The notes: generated by a model from the sequence alone, not told the origin. A DNA stretch of 64,000 nucleotides from Fimbriiglobus ruber (GCF_002197845.1 NZ_NIDE01000001.1:930001-994000); one strand, 5' to 3'; shown: positions 8,053-17,232, counted from the first letter of the stretch. Program-made: numbers and translations.

Positions 8053-9286
8053 ACTCCACCAATCGGGCGTCGCACCAATTCACGTCGTCCTGCACGTCGC
8101 CGCCCGGCCCGTAATCGACGATCAGTGTGAGTTCTTTCGCGCCGGACACGTCCACGGACACTTCCCGCGGAATTGCGGACGTGAGCGGGGCCAATCCTTC
8201 GACTGGCACATCTTTCCCGTCCACGACGACTCGCACGTCCGCCGCCCCGCGCCGGCCCGTTTCCGGGTCGAGCCCGATTTGGGCTTCAAACCGGCGGAAC
8301 TTACCGGCGAGGTCGTAGGTCAGTGTGGTCCGCGAGTGCGTGCCGAGCCCTCGATCGAACGTCTGTTCGCCGTGAGGACCGGCGAGGCGGAGCGGGTTTC
8401 CGCGCACCGTCCGGTTCGCGGCCCACGGCCACGTGACGCCGTTGTAGGCGTCAACGACTGCCCGCTTCGGCTTCAAATCGGACAGATACGTGGCCTTCGA
8501 CTGGAGCCAGTCCAGCGCAACGACTTCGTCCAGCGGCACGTCGACCGCGCCCCCGAACAATGTCGTTCCGCGGAGACGGGCTCCGTCGCAAGACGCCGCG
8601 GAAAGGCTGATTCGTGACCCATCGGTGGTAACGAGCCGAGCGTAGATCCCTTTAACTTTCCTCACGCGCGCGAGTTTCGGGTCGAACGCCACGGCCGCCG
8701 CCCGGTCCAGCGGAACGATGATCGTCGGTCCCGTTCCCCCTGCGGCGACGAGAATCGCGGCGGGCGAAGCCGCGAACGCCGTGACGGTCCCGCGGACGAC
8801 ATCGCCGTTGCGGAGCAGGACCGCGTCCCGTCGCTTTGGTCCCGCGGCCCAGAGGTAATCCATCGGATCAGGAGGTGTTTCTGCCGGCGCGCCGGTCGTC
8901 CAGATGGCGGCGAGCGTGGTGATGGGCACCGTCCACGCCGGCTTTCCCGTGCCGCGTGCGGCGGCCTCGAACCGCACGATATCAGCGTCGCCCCCGATCA
9001 CCGTTCCGCGAATCCGGTCCCCGTTCGCGAGAATCGCCAGGGCGTCTCGCGGCCAGGCCGGCAATGGCTGGTTGGCTCTCCGGATAGCAACCACGTTTGC
9101 TCCGGCTACGGTCACAGGGTTCTCGCCTCCGGTCGGCGAAACCAAAACGGACCAGTCCGGCCCGATCGTGCGGATCGTCCCGCGTGTCGGCGTGGGTTCG
9201 GTGGACGAAACGATGAACTGCGGCGGCAGCGTTCCGGACGGTTGCCCGGTTAGAGTTGCGGCAAAAACAAGTAATAGTGAGTGCAT
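8051..9286 (-). CDS. Exported NPCBM/NEW2-domain protein
   Basis: With the start at the second of two adjacent ATGs (9286) the protein has 411 residues and opens with a signal peptide (MHSLLLVFAATLTGQPSG). The middle repeats the pattern NGDRIRGTV / NGDVVRGTV / GARLRGTTLFGG, suggesting three related beta modules of ~70-80 residues. The C-terminal ~140 residues match the NPCBM/NEW2 carbohydrate-binding-like domain: RGLGTHSRTTLTYDLAGKF, then FEAQIGLDPE and DVRVVVDGKDV. It is probably secreted and binds glycans. The upstream frame to 9475 has no signal sequence and was dropped. The 299 bp to the divergent sod gene hold promoters but no gene. Confidence 0.85.
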   Translation of the reverse strand: MHSLLLVFAATLTGQPSGTLPPQFIVSSTEPTPTRGTIRTIGPDWSVLVSPTGGENPVTVAGANVVAIRRANQPLPAWPRDALAILANGDRIRGTVIGGDADIVRFEAAARGTGKPAWTVPITTLAAIWTTGAPAETPPDPMDYLWAAGPKRRDAVLLRNGDVVRGTVTAFAASPAAILVAAGGTGPTIIVPLDRAAAVAFDPKLARVRKVKGIYARLVTTDGSRISLSAASCDGARLRGTTLFGGAVDVPLDEVVALDWLQSKATYLSDLKPKRAVVDAYNGVTWPWAANRTVRGNPLRLAGPHGEQTFDRGLGTHSRTTLTYDLAGKFRRFEAQIGLDPETGRRGAADVRVVVDGKDVPVEGLAPLTSAIPREVSVDVSGAKELTLIVDYGPGGDVQDDVNWCDARLVE

Positions 9287-9585
9287 CATGAGCTGTATGT
9301 GTCGTCCGGCTCGTGTGATCATTAGCGGGTTGTGCGGCTCGTCGGTTAACGCTGCCGCGGTTGAGCCGATCATACACCGTCCTTCCCACCTCGTCACCCG
9401 CCCACGAATCACCCGTTCGCAGGTCGACCGGTGCGGGGGCCGTGGACTTCGCAGAGGCGTCCAAATTGGCGTCACTCTCCGTCGCCCCGTTTCCCCAATC
9501 GAGTCGGGCGCCTATTACTGCTAACGACGGCCGGGTGACCGCCCGCCCGTTGCCCTCCCCGTTTCCCTTCCCGGAGTTACCCGCC

Positions 9586-10317
9586 ATGTTCACCCGCCGA
9601 GAAGTGTTCCGCGTCGCCGCCGGCGCTGGGGCCGTGCTGGTTGCCGCCCCGACCGCGTTCGCCGCGCGCGCGGCCGACGAGAAGAAGGCCGCCGGGTTCA
9701 CGCTGCCGAAGTTGCCCTACGCCTATGACGCGCTCGAACCGAACATCGACGCCGAGACGATGACCATCCACCACGACAAGCACCACCAAGCGTATGTCGA
9801 CAACTTGAACAAGGCCCTGACCGCGGCCGCCCCGGAATGGCTGTCGAAGCCGATCGAGGAAGTCGTCACGCATCTGAAAGACCTGCCCGAGAAGGCCCGC
9901 ACCGCGGTCCGCAACAACGGCGGCGGGCACTGGAACCACACGTTCTTCTGGAACGTCATGGCCAAGCCCGGGACCGGCGGGGAGCCGAAGGGCGATCTGC
10001 TCAAGGCCATTGATTCGTCGTTCGGCACGCTGGACGGTTTCAAGAAAGAGTTCGCCGCGGCCGCCGCCACCCGGTTCGGCAGCGGGTGGGCGTGGCTCGT
10101 CCCGGGCAAGGAAAAGCCGCTCGCGGTCGTCAGCACGCCGAACCAGGACAACCCGCTGATGGACGGCGGCCCGGCCCCGATCCTTGGCATCGACGTGTGG
10201 GAACACGCCTATTACCTGAAGTACCGCAATCTGCGCCCGAAGTACGTTGAAGCGTGGCTCGGGGTGGTGAACTGGGACGCGGTCGCGGCCAATTTCAACG
10301 CCGCCAAGAAGAGCTAA
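9586..10317 (+). CDS. Superoxide dismutase (Fe/Mn family), exported by a Tat-type signal
   Basis: This 243-residue protein has an N-terminal twin-arginine signal ([20 protein letters not shown], cleavage near AFAARA) followed by a complete Fe/Mn superoxide dismutase. Metal-ligand motifs are [27 protein letters not shown] and [13 protein letters not shown], giving the usual His/His/Asp/His set. The first part of the frame (from 9361) is not coding-like, and a GGAG site precedes the ATG at 9586. The signal implies that it works outside the cytoplasmic membrane, presumably in the periplasm, against superoxide. Fe and Mn use cannot be told apart from the sequence. A 28-nt palindrome follows. Confidence 0.92.
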   Translation: MFTRREVFRVAAGAGAVLVAAPTAFAARAADEKKAAGFTLPKLPYAYDALEPNIDAETMTIHHDKHHQAYVDNLNKALTAAAPEWLSKPIEEVVTHLKDLPEKARTAVRNNGGGHWNHTFFWNVMAKPGTGGEPKGDLLKAIDSSFGTLDGFKKEFAAAAATRFGSGWAWLVPGKEKPLAVVSTPNQDNPLMDGGPAPILGIDVWEHAYYLKYRNLRPKYVEAWLGVVNWDAVAANFNAAKKS

Positions 10318-10343
10318 TGCCGTGTCCGGAAACGCTTGAGTAA

Positions 10344-10371
10344 CCCCGGCGGCCCATATGGGCCGCCGGGG
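10344..10371. terminator. 28-nt perfect GC-rich palindrome after the superoxide dismutase gene
   Basis: Positions 10344-10371 form a perfect palindrome centred on CCCATATGGG, 27 nt after the sod stop. It has no U-tract, so it is a probable RNA 3'-end hairpin rather than a classic intrinsic terminator. Confidence 0.65.
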
Positions 10372-10521
10372 ATACGATTCCGCCGACTTCGAACACATCC
10401 GCGTCCCGTCCGCTCGTCGCAATCCGTCCCGGCCAGCACATCGGCGTCCATCACACCGATTGTTTCGGAGGCCGACCCGCGCGTATGATGGCACGGGGTT
10501 TGGTGGGTCAGAGGTCGCATC

Positions 10522-10893
10522 ATGTTTCCGTCCGGTGTGTGGCGTGGCTTTTGGGAACAGGAAGGGTATGGTCGGCAGCCGATGGAGGCGTTCGAGCTGC
10601 ATTTCGCCGCCGACGGCGAAGTGCGGGGGCACGGTCGCGACGTCGTTGGCCGATTCACCTTCCACGGCACGTTCGACAAGTCCACCGGGCGGACACTTCT
10701 GGTCAAACAGTACCTCGGCAAACACCGGGTCGATTACGACGGCCGTCCGGACGGTGAGGGATCGATCCTCGGTATGTGGACAGTCCGAGTTCAGATCGGC
10801 GAACAGGAATGGGTCAATAAGGGGCCATTTTTGATGAAGCCGGATGTCGCCAATTTGGGCGAAAACGAGCCGATTTCTGAATACCGGAAATGA
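10522..10893 (+). CDS. Small hypothetical protein, beta-rich
   Basis: The protein has 123 residues and starts MFPSGVWRGFWEQEGYGRQP, with no signal peptide. Repeated beta-type segments (FELHFAADGEVRGHGRDVVG, FTFHGTFDKSTGRTLLVKQY) and a later GMWTVRVQIGEQEWVNKGPF suggest a small lipocalin-like or calycin-like barrel; this is a guess from the pattern. The family is unknown to me. Composition and codon usage match neighbouring genes. It converges on the HEAT-repeat gene with only 15 nt between stop codons. Confidence 0.7.
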   Translation: MFPSGVWRGFWEQEGYGRQPMEAFELHFAADGEVRGHGRDVVGRFTFHGTFDKSTGRTLLVKQYLGKHRVDYDGRPDGEGSILGMWTVRVQIGEQEWVNKGPFLMKPDVANLGENEPISEYRK

Positions 10894-10908
10894 CTCAACC
10901 TGCAGACG

Positions 10909-13104
10909 TCACTTCTTTGCCACGGGGATTAATTCCTGGAGTTTAGGGTCGATCGGCCGCCTGGCGAGATCGGCCAGGGCTGCCTGGATCGGTGCTGCCT
11001 GGCACCAGGAAACCGCCCGCAAAAAGTCGGCCGTCCGAACGCCGTTCCGGACTTCTCGCTTCATCCAGGCGTCGTTAGCCGTCGAAAACCCGACATCGAG
11101 CGACCGGAGGCGGGCGGCGACGACCGGAGCCATTTCGTCGGGGAAGTAGTAGAGGAGCCGCACGACTGCCTCGATCTGATAGCTGCTTCCTTTGTCCCAC
11201 CCGTCGAGCGACCGGCCGTTGAACTTCCCTTCCGTGGCGTAATCGATCAGCAGCGAATCCAGGAGTGCCCGCGCCGGGTCTGCACCCGACCATGCGGCCC
11301 GGAGGCGGGTTCGCATTGCGGGCGTCGCCGTCGGGCTGTTGATTGAGAAAATGTCCGATGGGATGTATTGGACGACCTGATAGCTCCGGCCGACGATCTG
11401 CCCAATTACGGCAAAGCAGACATCGCCGACCTTCACCGTGTATGTGCGGATCAAGCCCGAATCTTTCTCACTTTCCGTTTCAGCGAATTCCGTGGCGATC
11501 GCTCGGCTTTCTTTCGAATTGAGTGGGTTTCCGCGGAAATCGCCGCCTACACCCATGATGCCAGACGATGTCCGGACTTTCATTTTCGTCGAAGTCTTGT
11601 CGTCGAGTGCTTCCAGTAGGAACGGGAGGGCAGTTGGACCCATTGCGACAAGATCCCGGAACGCGTCGGAAGATTTAAATCCTTGATTCGGAAGAATTCC
11701 ACCGCCCCATCGGGTTTGATCAGGGAGCGGTGCGAATGCGTGTCCGGACATCGAAGCGGACAGGCCGTGGCCCGGTTGCCCGACCTTGGCAAGTTCCGCG
11801 ATCAAGGCTCGGATCTTCTCCTTCTGGTCCTCGGTCACAGCCGGGTGAGGTTTGAGGGTGACGGCCGCGAGCTTTCCCAGGCGGATGTTGAGGTAAGCGA
11901 GCGCCATCCCTTGTCGGGTCGCGAACTCCGGGTCGATCTTCTCGATGGCCTTGACCGCCGCCTCGCGGTCCCGTTCGTCGGCGTTCAGGTCGCGGGCGAG
12001 GGCAGCCAACTTCGGGAGAGCGGCCTTCGCCCCGGCTCCGTATCGCCCGAGTGAAGTCGCAGCCCGCCCGGTATCTTTGAGCCCGTTGAACGCATCGAGA
12101 ATGACAGGCACGGCGGATTTGGCCGACGGATCAATTTTGCTCAAAGCCTCGATCACGGTGTCCTGCATGGTCCCGACATCCTGGACCTTTGCCAGATGAA
12201 GGAGATTCGGGACTGCGGCAATGGCAGCAGGCCCGAACGAACCCAGCGCGTACGCGGCTGTTTCCCGGAGATCGTCGTCGTTTTCTGTTAGCGCGGCGAT
12301 CAGCGTGGGGACTGCCGAACCGGCTCGGATGCGACCGAGGGCGTCCACGACCGCCGTCCGGTTGGAGTCGTCAACGGGCCATTTGCGGAATGCCGCAATC
12401 AGAGCCGGGATCGCGGGGCTGGCTCCAGGGCCGACGCGGGCGAGAGCAATAGTCGCTTCTTCCCGGACCGAACGGTCTTTGTCGTTAAGGGCTGTCACGA
12501 GAGCCCCGACGGCCGGCTTCGCTTTACCCTCCAGGTCACCCAGCGACGTGGCCGCGGTGCTCCGAACCGTGTCGTCCGGGTCAGCGAGCAGCGCGATCAG
12601 TACGGGGACAGTTTTGTCGACCGACCGGCTCACTGCGCTGAGACTGCAAGCCGCGGCCCCGCGAACGGCCGGGTCCGTATCTTTTGTCGCTTGAATGAGC
12701 GCGGGAATGGCTTCTTTCGGTCGCGGCCGGATATTCCCGAGAATGTGAACCGCCATGATACGAATGTCAGGTTCGGGTCGCTTAAGCGCTTTGATCAGAT
12801 CGGGCACGGCAGCCGACCCATGATCTACGAGAATCGACTGTATTTCAAAGTTGAAAGTCTTTTTCGGATCGGCGAAGACATCGATTAGCGCCGGGACGGC
12901 TTTACTGCCGAACGAGCCGTCGGGACCCAAAGCATCCCTGGCTTTGGCTTGTTTTTCACGATCACGATTATCGCCTAATTCTGTGATCCACTGATCGATC
13001 GTCTTGGGTGGTTGATCTGGGTGCTTCGGACTTTGCGCGGCCGCCCGGGCGACGGGAAATACGAGAAGGACCGCGACAAGGACCATCTGGGGAATAAGTT
13101 TCAA
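10909..13104 (-). CDS. Exported HEAT-repeat protein
   Basis: The protein has 731 residues when started at the TTG at 13104, which has a GGAGGG site 6 nt upstream and yields a signal peptide (KLIPQMVLVAVLLVFPVARA). Residues about 50-400 are a run of ~35-37-residue alpha-helical HEAT units with repeated phrases such as AVPALIDVFADPKKTFNFE, AIPALIQATKDTDPAVRGAA and AVPTLIAALTENDDDLRETA. Such superhelices hold other proteins. The C-terminal ~300 residues are not repeats and contain a region ending in PIDPKLQELIPVAKK. It probably acts in the periplasm; a partner cannot be named. A 26-nt dispersed motif lies upstream at 13221-13246. Confidence 0.87.
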   Translation of the reverse strand: MKLIPQMVLVAVLLVFPVARAAAQSPKHPDQPPKTIDQWITELGDNRDREKQAKARDALGPDGSFGSKAVPALIDVFADPKKTFNFEIQSILVDHGSAAVPDLIKALKRPEPDIRIMAVHILGNIRPRPKEAIPALIQATKDTDPAVRGAAACSLSAVSRSVDKTVPVLIALLADPDDTVRSTAATSLGDLEGKAKPAVGALVTALNDKDRSVREEATIALARVGPGASPAIPALIAAFRKWPVDDSNRTAVVDALGRIRAGSAVPTLIAALTENDDDLRETAAYALGSFGPAAIAAVPNLLHLAKVQDVGTMQDTVIEALSKIDPSAKSAVPVILDAFNGLKDTGRAATSLGRYGAGAKAALPKLAALARDLNADERDREAAVKAIEKIDPEFATRQGMALAYLNIRLGKLAAVTLKPHPAVTEDQKEKIRALIAELAKVGQPGHGLSASMSGHAFAPLPDQTRWGGGILPNQGFKSSDAFRDLVAMGPTALPFLLEALDDKTSTKMKVRTSSGIMGVGGDFRGNPLNSKESRAIATEFAETESEKDSGLIRTYTVKVGDVCFAVIGQIVGRSYQVVQYIPSDIFSINSPTATPAMRTRLRAAWSGADPARALLDSLLIDYATEGKFNGRSLDGWDKGSSYQIEAVVRLLYYFPDEMAPVVAARLRSLDVGFSTANDAWMKREVRNGVRTADFLRAVSWCQAAPIQAALADLARRPIDPKLQELIPVAKK

Positions 13105-13473
13105 CGCGAGCCCTCCGTCACAGAATAATGCCAACACTCGCGGCTGACATATCAACGCTGGAGCCCTTGGGTTCGTTTGAGCGGATTCAGGATCGTCGCG
13201 GGCAATGGTGTGAGTTCTGGGGAGGATTATTTGCGCTTTTTGCGCCTATCTCCCGTGTTTTTCGTCCGAGCACTTACCAAGACACCACTGCAGGAACGAG
13301 GTTCTGCGAGACGACCGAGTCTCCGGGCCGTCCGTCCGGGGCGCAAAACAGGTGATTGTGAGCATGTGCCGGTCGTGAAATGCTTCATTTCCGACGTGTG
13401 AAGGCAAAATAGCACGGGGTGCGGTGGCACCTTCCGATGCTCCCGCCCCCGTCGTGACGTGGCCAGACGGTTA
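13105..13473. other. Intergenic region, 369 bp, no gene seen
   Basis: The region lies upstream of the HEAT-repeat gene and downstream of the DUF1508-like gene. No frame in it has coding character. It contains the 26-nt dispersed motif at 13221-13246 and presumably the HEAT gene promoter, which I could not define. Confidence 0.6.
13221..13246. repeat. Copy 1 of a 26-nt dispersed motif with a GCGC-hairpin core
   Basis: The motif consists of GGAGGATTATTTGC followed by GCTTTTTGCGCC. It matches 25 of 26 positions at 58938-58963 in the same orientation. The core can fold as GCGC-loop-GCGC. Both copies lie 5' of a minus-strand gene for a secreted protein (this one ~120-140 nt upstream). Confidence 0.6.
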
Positions 13474-13860
13474 CTATTTTTCCTTGGTATCCTTGTCGTC
13501 TTTCTTCGGGTACACGATCTTCGCGGTCGCGATCACTTCCTTCAGGTTTTCGGCGGCCTTGGCCGCTTCTTCCTTGGTGGAGTGTCCGGTCAGTGAGCCC
13601 GCGAGATATTTACCATCACCATCGCGAATCCCGATCCGATATTTGCCGTCCTTGCCTTCCTTGATCTCGATCGTTCCGCCGGTCGTCTTGGTATCTTTCT
13701 TGGTGTCTTTTTTCTTTGTCGTCTTGGTCTCTTTCGAATCGTCTTTCGTGTCGTCTTTCTTGGCGTCTTTCGTCGTTTGGGCGTCCGCGATGGAAATCAC
13801 GGTAGTTGTGACGCCGGCCATGGCGAGCATGAGGACGAGTGAGCGAATCAATTTCGACAC
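13474..13860 (-). CDS. Exported protein with a Lys/Thr/Asp-rich linker and a DUF1508 (YegP-like) domain
   Basis: The protein has 128 residues from the GTG at 13860, which has a GGAGG site 8 nt upstream. The frame is open further 5' but that part is polyarginine nonsense. A signal peptide (SKLIRSLVLMLAMAGVTTTV) is followed by a linker of alternating Lys, Thr and Asp (about residues 28-60, repeats like DTKKDTKTT). The C-terminal ~60 residues resemble DUF1508: GGTIEIKEGKDGKYRIGIRD, then SLTGHSTKEEAAKAAENLKE. The domain is small and of unknown role, and here it is apparently carried outside the cytoplasm. Confidence 0.78.
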   Translation of the reverse strand: MSKLIRSLVLMLAMAGVTTTVISIADAQTTKDAKKDDTKDDSKETKTTKKKDTKKDTKTTGGTIEIKEGKDGKYRIGIRDGDGKYLAGSLTGHSTKEEAAKAAENLKEVIATAKIVYPKKDDKDTKEK

Positions 13861-14040
13861 AGGCGGAACCTCCGAAGGGAGTTTGCGGAGAACGACTAGA
13901 TCGTCGCGGCGGCGCCGGACGACGCGGAAAATTATCACGCGCCGTTTCATGCGTCGCAACTCGTTTATTAGAAACGGTCATTTGTCGGCGACAGATCGGG
14001 TTCAGATGTGCGGGCGGGGGAAATGAGACCGCCGTATCAA

Positions 14041-14172
14041 TCAGTCGCGAGATTCGTACTCTTCACGCTTATCCCGGCTCGACCTGGATAGCAGCACAGT
14101 AATAACGATTACCGCCGGGACTACCGTGAGACAGCCGAGGAGCAATATCTCCTGCATTCCGATGCCGAACAT
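14041..14172 (-). CDS. 43-residue single-pass membrane protein
   Basis: This short frame has ATG at 14172-14170 with GAGGG about 8 nt upstream and ends in TGA at 14041-14043. The product is MFGIGMQEILLLGCLTVVPA, then VIVITVLLSRSSRDKREEYE, then SRD: a short N-terminus, one hydrophobic helix of ~22 residues, and a charged cytoplasmic tail. This architecture is common for tiny inner-membrane proteins. It sits 9 nt downstream of the Uma2 gene stop on the same strand, so the two could share a transcript. No family is assigned, and homologues would be needed to confirm it is translated. Confidence 0.55.
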   Translation of the reverse strand: MFGIGMQEILLLGCLTVVPAVIVITVLLSRSSRDKREEYESRD

Positions 14173-14181
14173 GGGCAACCC

Positions 14182-14781
14182 TCACTGATCGTCAAACAAA
14201 CTTGCGAGTGGTATAGAGAAATTCGGTAACAAGTCGGGGCATGTCAGGTCGTCGTCCAGACGAAAAACTTGAGCTGGCTGGTCGGCGCGATAAGCTACCA
14301 CGGCCTGATTTTTTGAATCAATAACCCAGACGACGATCACACCGGCGACAAGATACTCCGTAACTTTATCAGCGACGGTTGATGGAGATTCATATTTGTC
14401 CAAGATTTCGACGACTAATTCGGGAATCGTTCCGAGAAAGCCTTCCTCGGTTTCTCGCCGCGGGAGGGATTGAGCCAAAATGAAAGCCGCGTCGGTACAC
14501 ACGACCCGATCGGGGTTCCGCCGCAAAACGATCCCGACCCTTCCGAATCCTTCTCCGAGACCCCGTTCTTCGGCATCCGTGAGCAAAACAGCGATGATGT
14601 GGGCGTGCAAAGCGCCATGAACATCACCAGGCGGCGACGTAACCACAAGCTTACCATCGTCCAATTCGTAGCAAACATCCCCCGAAGGGAGGTTTGTCGG
14701 AAAGACAGCAAAATCCGCCACTGTCAGAAGACGCGGCATGGAAGGCAAAGGTAGACTGCGTGAAGACATCGGACTGTTCAT
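14182..14781 (-). CDS. Uma2 family (DUF820) restriction-endonuclease-fold protein
   Basis: This 199-residue protein shows the Uma2/DUF820 pattern: TVADFAVFPTN near the start, CYELDDGKLVVTSPPG (Glu of the PD-(D/E)xK-like core), HGALHAHIIAVLL, VVCTDAAFILA, then PELVVEILDKYESPSTVADK for the second acidic/catalytic segment and VTEYLVAGVIVVWVID. The family is very expanded in planctomycetes and cyanobacteria and its cellular role is unresolved. A second, divergent copy is at 26811-27563. The start could also be an internal Met (residue 5 or 15). The gatA gene ends 10 nt upstream on the same strand. Confidence 0.85.
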   Translation of the reverse strand: MNSPMSSRSLPLPSMPRLLTVADFAVFPTNLPSGDVCYELDDGKLVVTSPPGDVHGALHAHIIAVLLTDAEERGLGEGFGRVGIVLRRNPDRVVCTDAAFILAQSLPRRETEEGFLGTIPELVVEILDKYESPSTVADKVTEYLVAGVIVVWVIDSKNQAVVAYRADQPAQVFRLDDDLTCPDLLPNFSIPLASLFDDQ

Positions 14782-14790
14782 GCCCGCATT

Positions 14791-16248
14791 CTACACGGCC
14801 GGCCGCTTGGTGTGCCAGTCGGTCGCGGCCTCGTACATGCGGGCGACGCGGAACATCTTCTCCTCGTCGAACGGCGGGGAGAGGAGCTGGAGGCCGACCG
14901 GCAGGCCGCCCTTGGTGAAGCCGCACGGGATGCTCATCCCGGCGATGCCCGCGAGGTTGCACGAAATCGTGTAGATGTCGGACAAGTACATCGCCAGCGG
15001 GTTGTCGGACTTCTCACCGATCTTGAACGCCGCGCTCGGGGATGTCGGCCCCATCACTACGTCGCACTTCGCGAACGCATCCGTGAACTCGTTCAAGATC
15101 AGCCTGCGAACCTTCAACGCCTTGAGGTAATACGCGTCCTTGTACCCGCTCGACAGCGCGTACGAGCCGAGCATGATCCGCCGCTGGACTTCCTTGCCGA
15201 AACCTTCGCCCCGCGACTTGGCGTACGTGCCGATCAGGTCGGTCTTCTCGGCCGTGCGGTGGCCGTAGTGCATGCCGTCGAAGCGGGCCAGGTTGCTCGA
15301 CGCCTCGGCCGTGGCGACGATGTAGTAAACGGCGACCGCGTACTTCGCGCTGTGCGGCAGCGACACGTCCACGAGCGTCGCCCCGAGAGCCTGATACTCC
15401 TTGAGGGCGGCCCGGATCGAGGCTTCGACCTCGGCGTCCAGGCCAGCGTCAAAGAACTCGCGGGGGACGCCGATCTTCAGCCCCTTGATCGGCTCGCCGA
15501 GGGATTTCGTGTACGCGGGGACGGGCCGGTCGATGCTGGTGCTGTCCCGGCGGTCGTGCCCGGCGATCACTTCCATCAGCAAGGCTGCGTCAGTCACGTC
15601 GTGCGTGAACGGACCGACTTGATCGAGTGACGACGCGAACGCGATCAGTCCGTACCGGGAGACGCGACCGTAGGTAGGTTTGACGCCCACGATCCCACAC
15701 AACGCGGCCGGCTGTCGGATCGAGCCGCCGGTGTCGGTTCCGAGCGAGAGCGGCGCCTGGCACGCTGCCACGGCAGCCGCCGAACCGCCCGAGGAACCGC
15801 CCGGGATGCGCTCCGTGTCCCACGGGTTGCGCGTGGTCTGGACCGCGCTGTTTTCGGTGGACGAGCCCATCGCGAACTCGTCCATGTTCGTTTTGCCGAT
15901 CAGCACCGCGTCGGCCGCGCGGAGCTTTTCGACGACGTGGGCGTCGTAAGGCGGGACGAAGTTCTTGAGGATCTTGCTCGAACAGGTGGTCGGCGTGCCG
16001 CGTGTGCAAAGGACGTCCTTGATCGCGACCGGCACTCCCGCCAGTACCCCGAGCTGGCTGCCGGCTTTTCGCTTGGCGTCCACCGCCTCGGCTTGCCGGC
16101 GGACATCGGCTTCGTCGACGTGGACGAACGCCTTGACCTTCGGCTCTCTCGCGCGGACCGCCGCGAGGAACGCATCGGCGATCGACGCGGCGGTCGCTCC
16201 CCCGGACTTCTGAAGGGTGAGCAGCTCGGTGGCGGTCTTCTCGATCAT
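14791..16248 (-). CDS. gatA: Asp-tRNA(Asn)/Glu-tRNA(Gln) amidotransferase subunit A
   Basis: The 485-residue product starts [20 protein letters not shown] at 16248; the longer frame to 16326 lies in the repeat between gatC and gatA. The amidase signature is complete: [12 protein letters not shown] (catalytic Lys), then [20 protein letters not shown] and [12 protein letters not shown] (Ser-cisSer-Lys triad). GatA frees ammonia from glutamine so that GatB can amidate mischarged Asp- or Glu-tRNA. gatC lies upstream on the same strand, but gatB is not in this window. An inverted repeat separates gatC from gatA. Confidence 0.95.
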   Translation of the reverse strand: MIEKTATELLTLQKSGGATAASIADAFLAAVRAREPKVKAFVHVDEADVRRQAEAVDAKRKAGSQLGVLAGVPVAIKDVLCTRGTPTTCSSKILKNFVPPYDAHVVEKLRAADAVLIGKTNMDEFAMGSSTENSAVQTTRNPWDTERIPGGSSGGSAAAVAACQAPLSLGTDTGGSIRQPAALCGIVGVKPTYGRVSRYGLIAFASSLDQVGPFTHDVTDAALLMEVIAGHDRRDSTSIDRPVPAYTKSLGEPIKGLKIGVPREFFDAGLDAEVEASIRAALKEYQALGATLVDVSLPHSAKYAVAVYYIVATAEASSNLARFDGMHYGHRTAEKTDLIGTYAKSRGEGFGKEVQRRIMLGSYALSSGYKDAYYLKALKVRRLILNEFTDAFAKCDVVMGPTSPSAAFKIGEKSDNPLAMYLSDIYTISCNLAGIAGMSIPCGFTKGGLPVGLQLLSPPFDEEKMFRVARMYEAATDWHTKRPAV

Positions 16249-16273
16249 GGTGGAACCAAAAAGAGAAATATTT

Positions 16274-16387
16274 GCCACAGAGGGCACAGAGAACACAGAG
16301 AGATAGAGCGGACAAGCCGAGTACATGGGGCTCGGTTCTCGATTCTCTCTGTCTTCTCTCCTCTGTGGTCTCTGTGAACTCTGTGGC
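16274..16387. repeat. Imperfect inverted repeat of CCACAGAG-type phrases inside the gatC-gatA unit
   Basis: GCCACAGAG at 16274-16282 pairs with CTCTGTGGC at 16379-16387, and ACAGAGAGA near 16295-16303 pairs with TCTCTCTGT near 16344-16352. The text between is built from repeats of ACAGAG/CTCTGT. Unlike the other long repeats in the window it is imperfect and lies within a likely operon, where it could lower or separate gatA expression. Confidence 0.65.
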
Positions 16388-16402
16388 TAATTTGAATTGG
16401 AT

Positions 16403-16711
16403 TTAAGCAGTCATTTCGTCGGAGGCGTCGAAGACGGCCGGGACGCCGAAGTAGTCGCCGATGCGAGTCGGGGCGTTCTTGAGTGCTTCGTCGACCGGCA
16501 AGGACGGCACGGGTACGTCGTCCCGGAACACGTTCTGGACCGGGAGTGGGTGCGCGAGCGGTTCGATGCCGTCGGTGTTGACTTGCGTGAGCTGGTCGAC
16601 GTATTCGAGAATCCGGTTCAGTTGCTCGGCCATCTTGGTCAGGTCGGCCGGGGCCAAGTCGAGTCGCGCGAGCTTGGCGACTTTCTTCACTTCGTCGATG
16701 GTCAGCGACAC
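16403..16711 (-). CDS. gatC: Asp-tRNA(Asn)/Glu-tRNA(Gln) amidotransferase subunit C
   Basis: The protein has 102 residues. It shows the family opening MSLTIDEVKKVAKLARLDLA, the central ILEYVDQLTQVNTDGIEPLA region, and the C-terminal RDDVPVPSLPVDEALKNAP before DYFGVPAVFD. GatC is the small clamp that holds GatA and GatB together. It is the first gene of the gatC-gatA pair, with 154 nt (filled by the inverted repeat) before the gatA start. Confidence 0.93.
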   Translation of the reverse strand: MSLTIDEVKKVAKLARLDLAPADLTKMAEQLNRILEYVDQLTQVNTDGIEPLAHPLPVQNVFRDDVPVPSLPVDEALKNAPTRIGDYFGVPAVFDASDEMTA

Positions 16712-16834
16712 ACTCGAACCCTCGCACCGCCGGATTGCCGGGTTATAAACGCCGAAAGCCGCGGGACCGCGCTCCGGTCGACCGCGGCCCGCCCCACGCC
16801 TTGCGAACGAACGTCCACCAACCGAGCATTGGAG

Positions 16835-17095
16835 TTAGACGGATTGCATGCTGAAGGGTGCTTTCTTGAGCGGCCGCTGAACCTTGCCGCTACGGATGCA
16901 CTGGGTGCAAACCCGCAGGCGGGTGGTTTCGCCGTCCTTCACGACTTGGATGCGCTGGAGGTTCGGCTTGAACACCCGCTTGCTAATCCCGGTAATCTTT
17001 TTACCGACCCCGCCGAGGTATTTGGCTTTACCGCGGTAGGTCTTTTGGTTGCCTACGACCGGCTTCTTTTCACAAATCGCGCACTGCATGCCCAT
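16835..17095 (-). CDS. rpmB: Large ribosomal subunit protein bL28
   Basis: The protein has 86 residues (MGMQCAICEKKPVVGNQKTY...) with the basic core ITGISKRVFKPNLQRIQVVK and the end VCTQCIRSGKVQRPLKKAPF. The CxxC pairs CAIC and CTQC make this the zinc-binding form of bL28, an alternative to the cysteine-free paralogue that some bacteria induce under zinc limitation. The start could be either of two Met codons two residues apart. It lies 123 nt upstream of gatC on the same strand and may have its own promoter. Confidence 0.94.
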   Translation of the reverse strand: MGMQCAICEKKPVVGNQKTYRGKAKYLGGVGKKITGISKRVFKPNLQRIQVVKDGETTRLRVCTQCIRSGKVQRPLKKAPFSMQSV

Positions 17096-17232
17096 CGAAA
17101 TAACCCCTCAAAACCGGTCCATGTATGCGGCCCGGGACGTTCTCGGAACAATCACTATATCGGGCGGTCTCGGCGTGGCAAGCGGCCAACGCGTAGAGAA
17201 TTCGTCACGGAATGGGCTCGGCCGCAGCTCTA

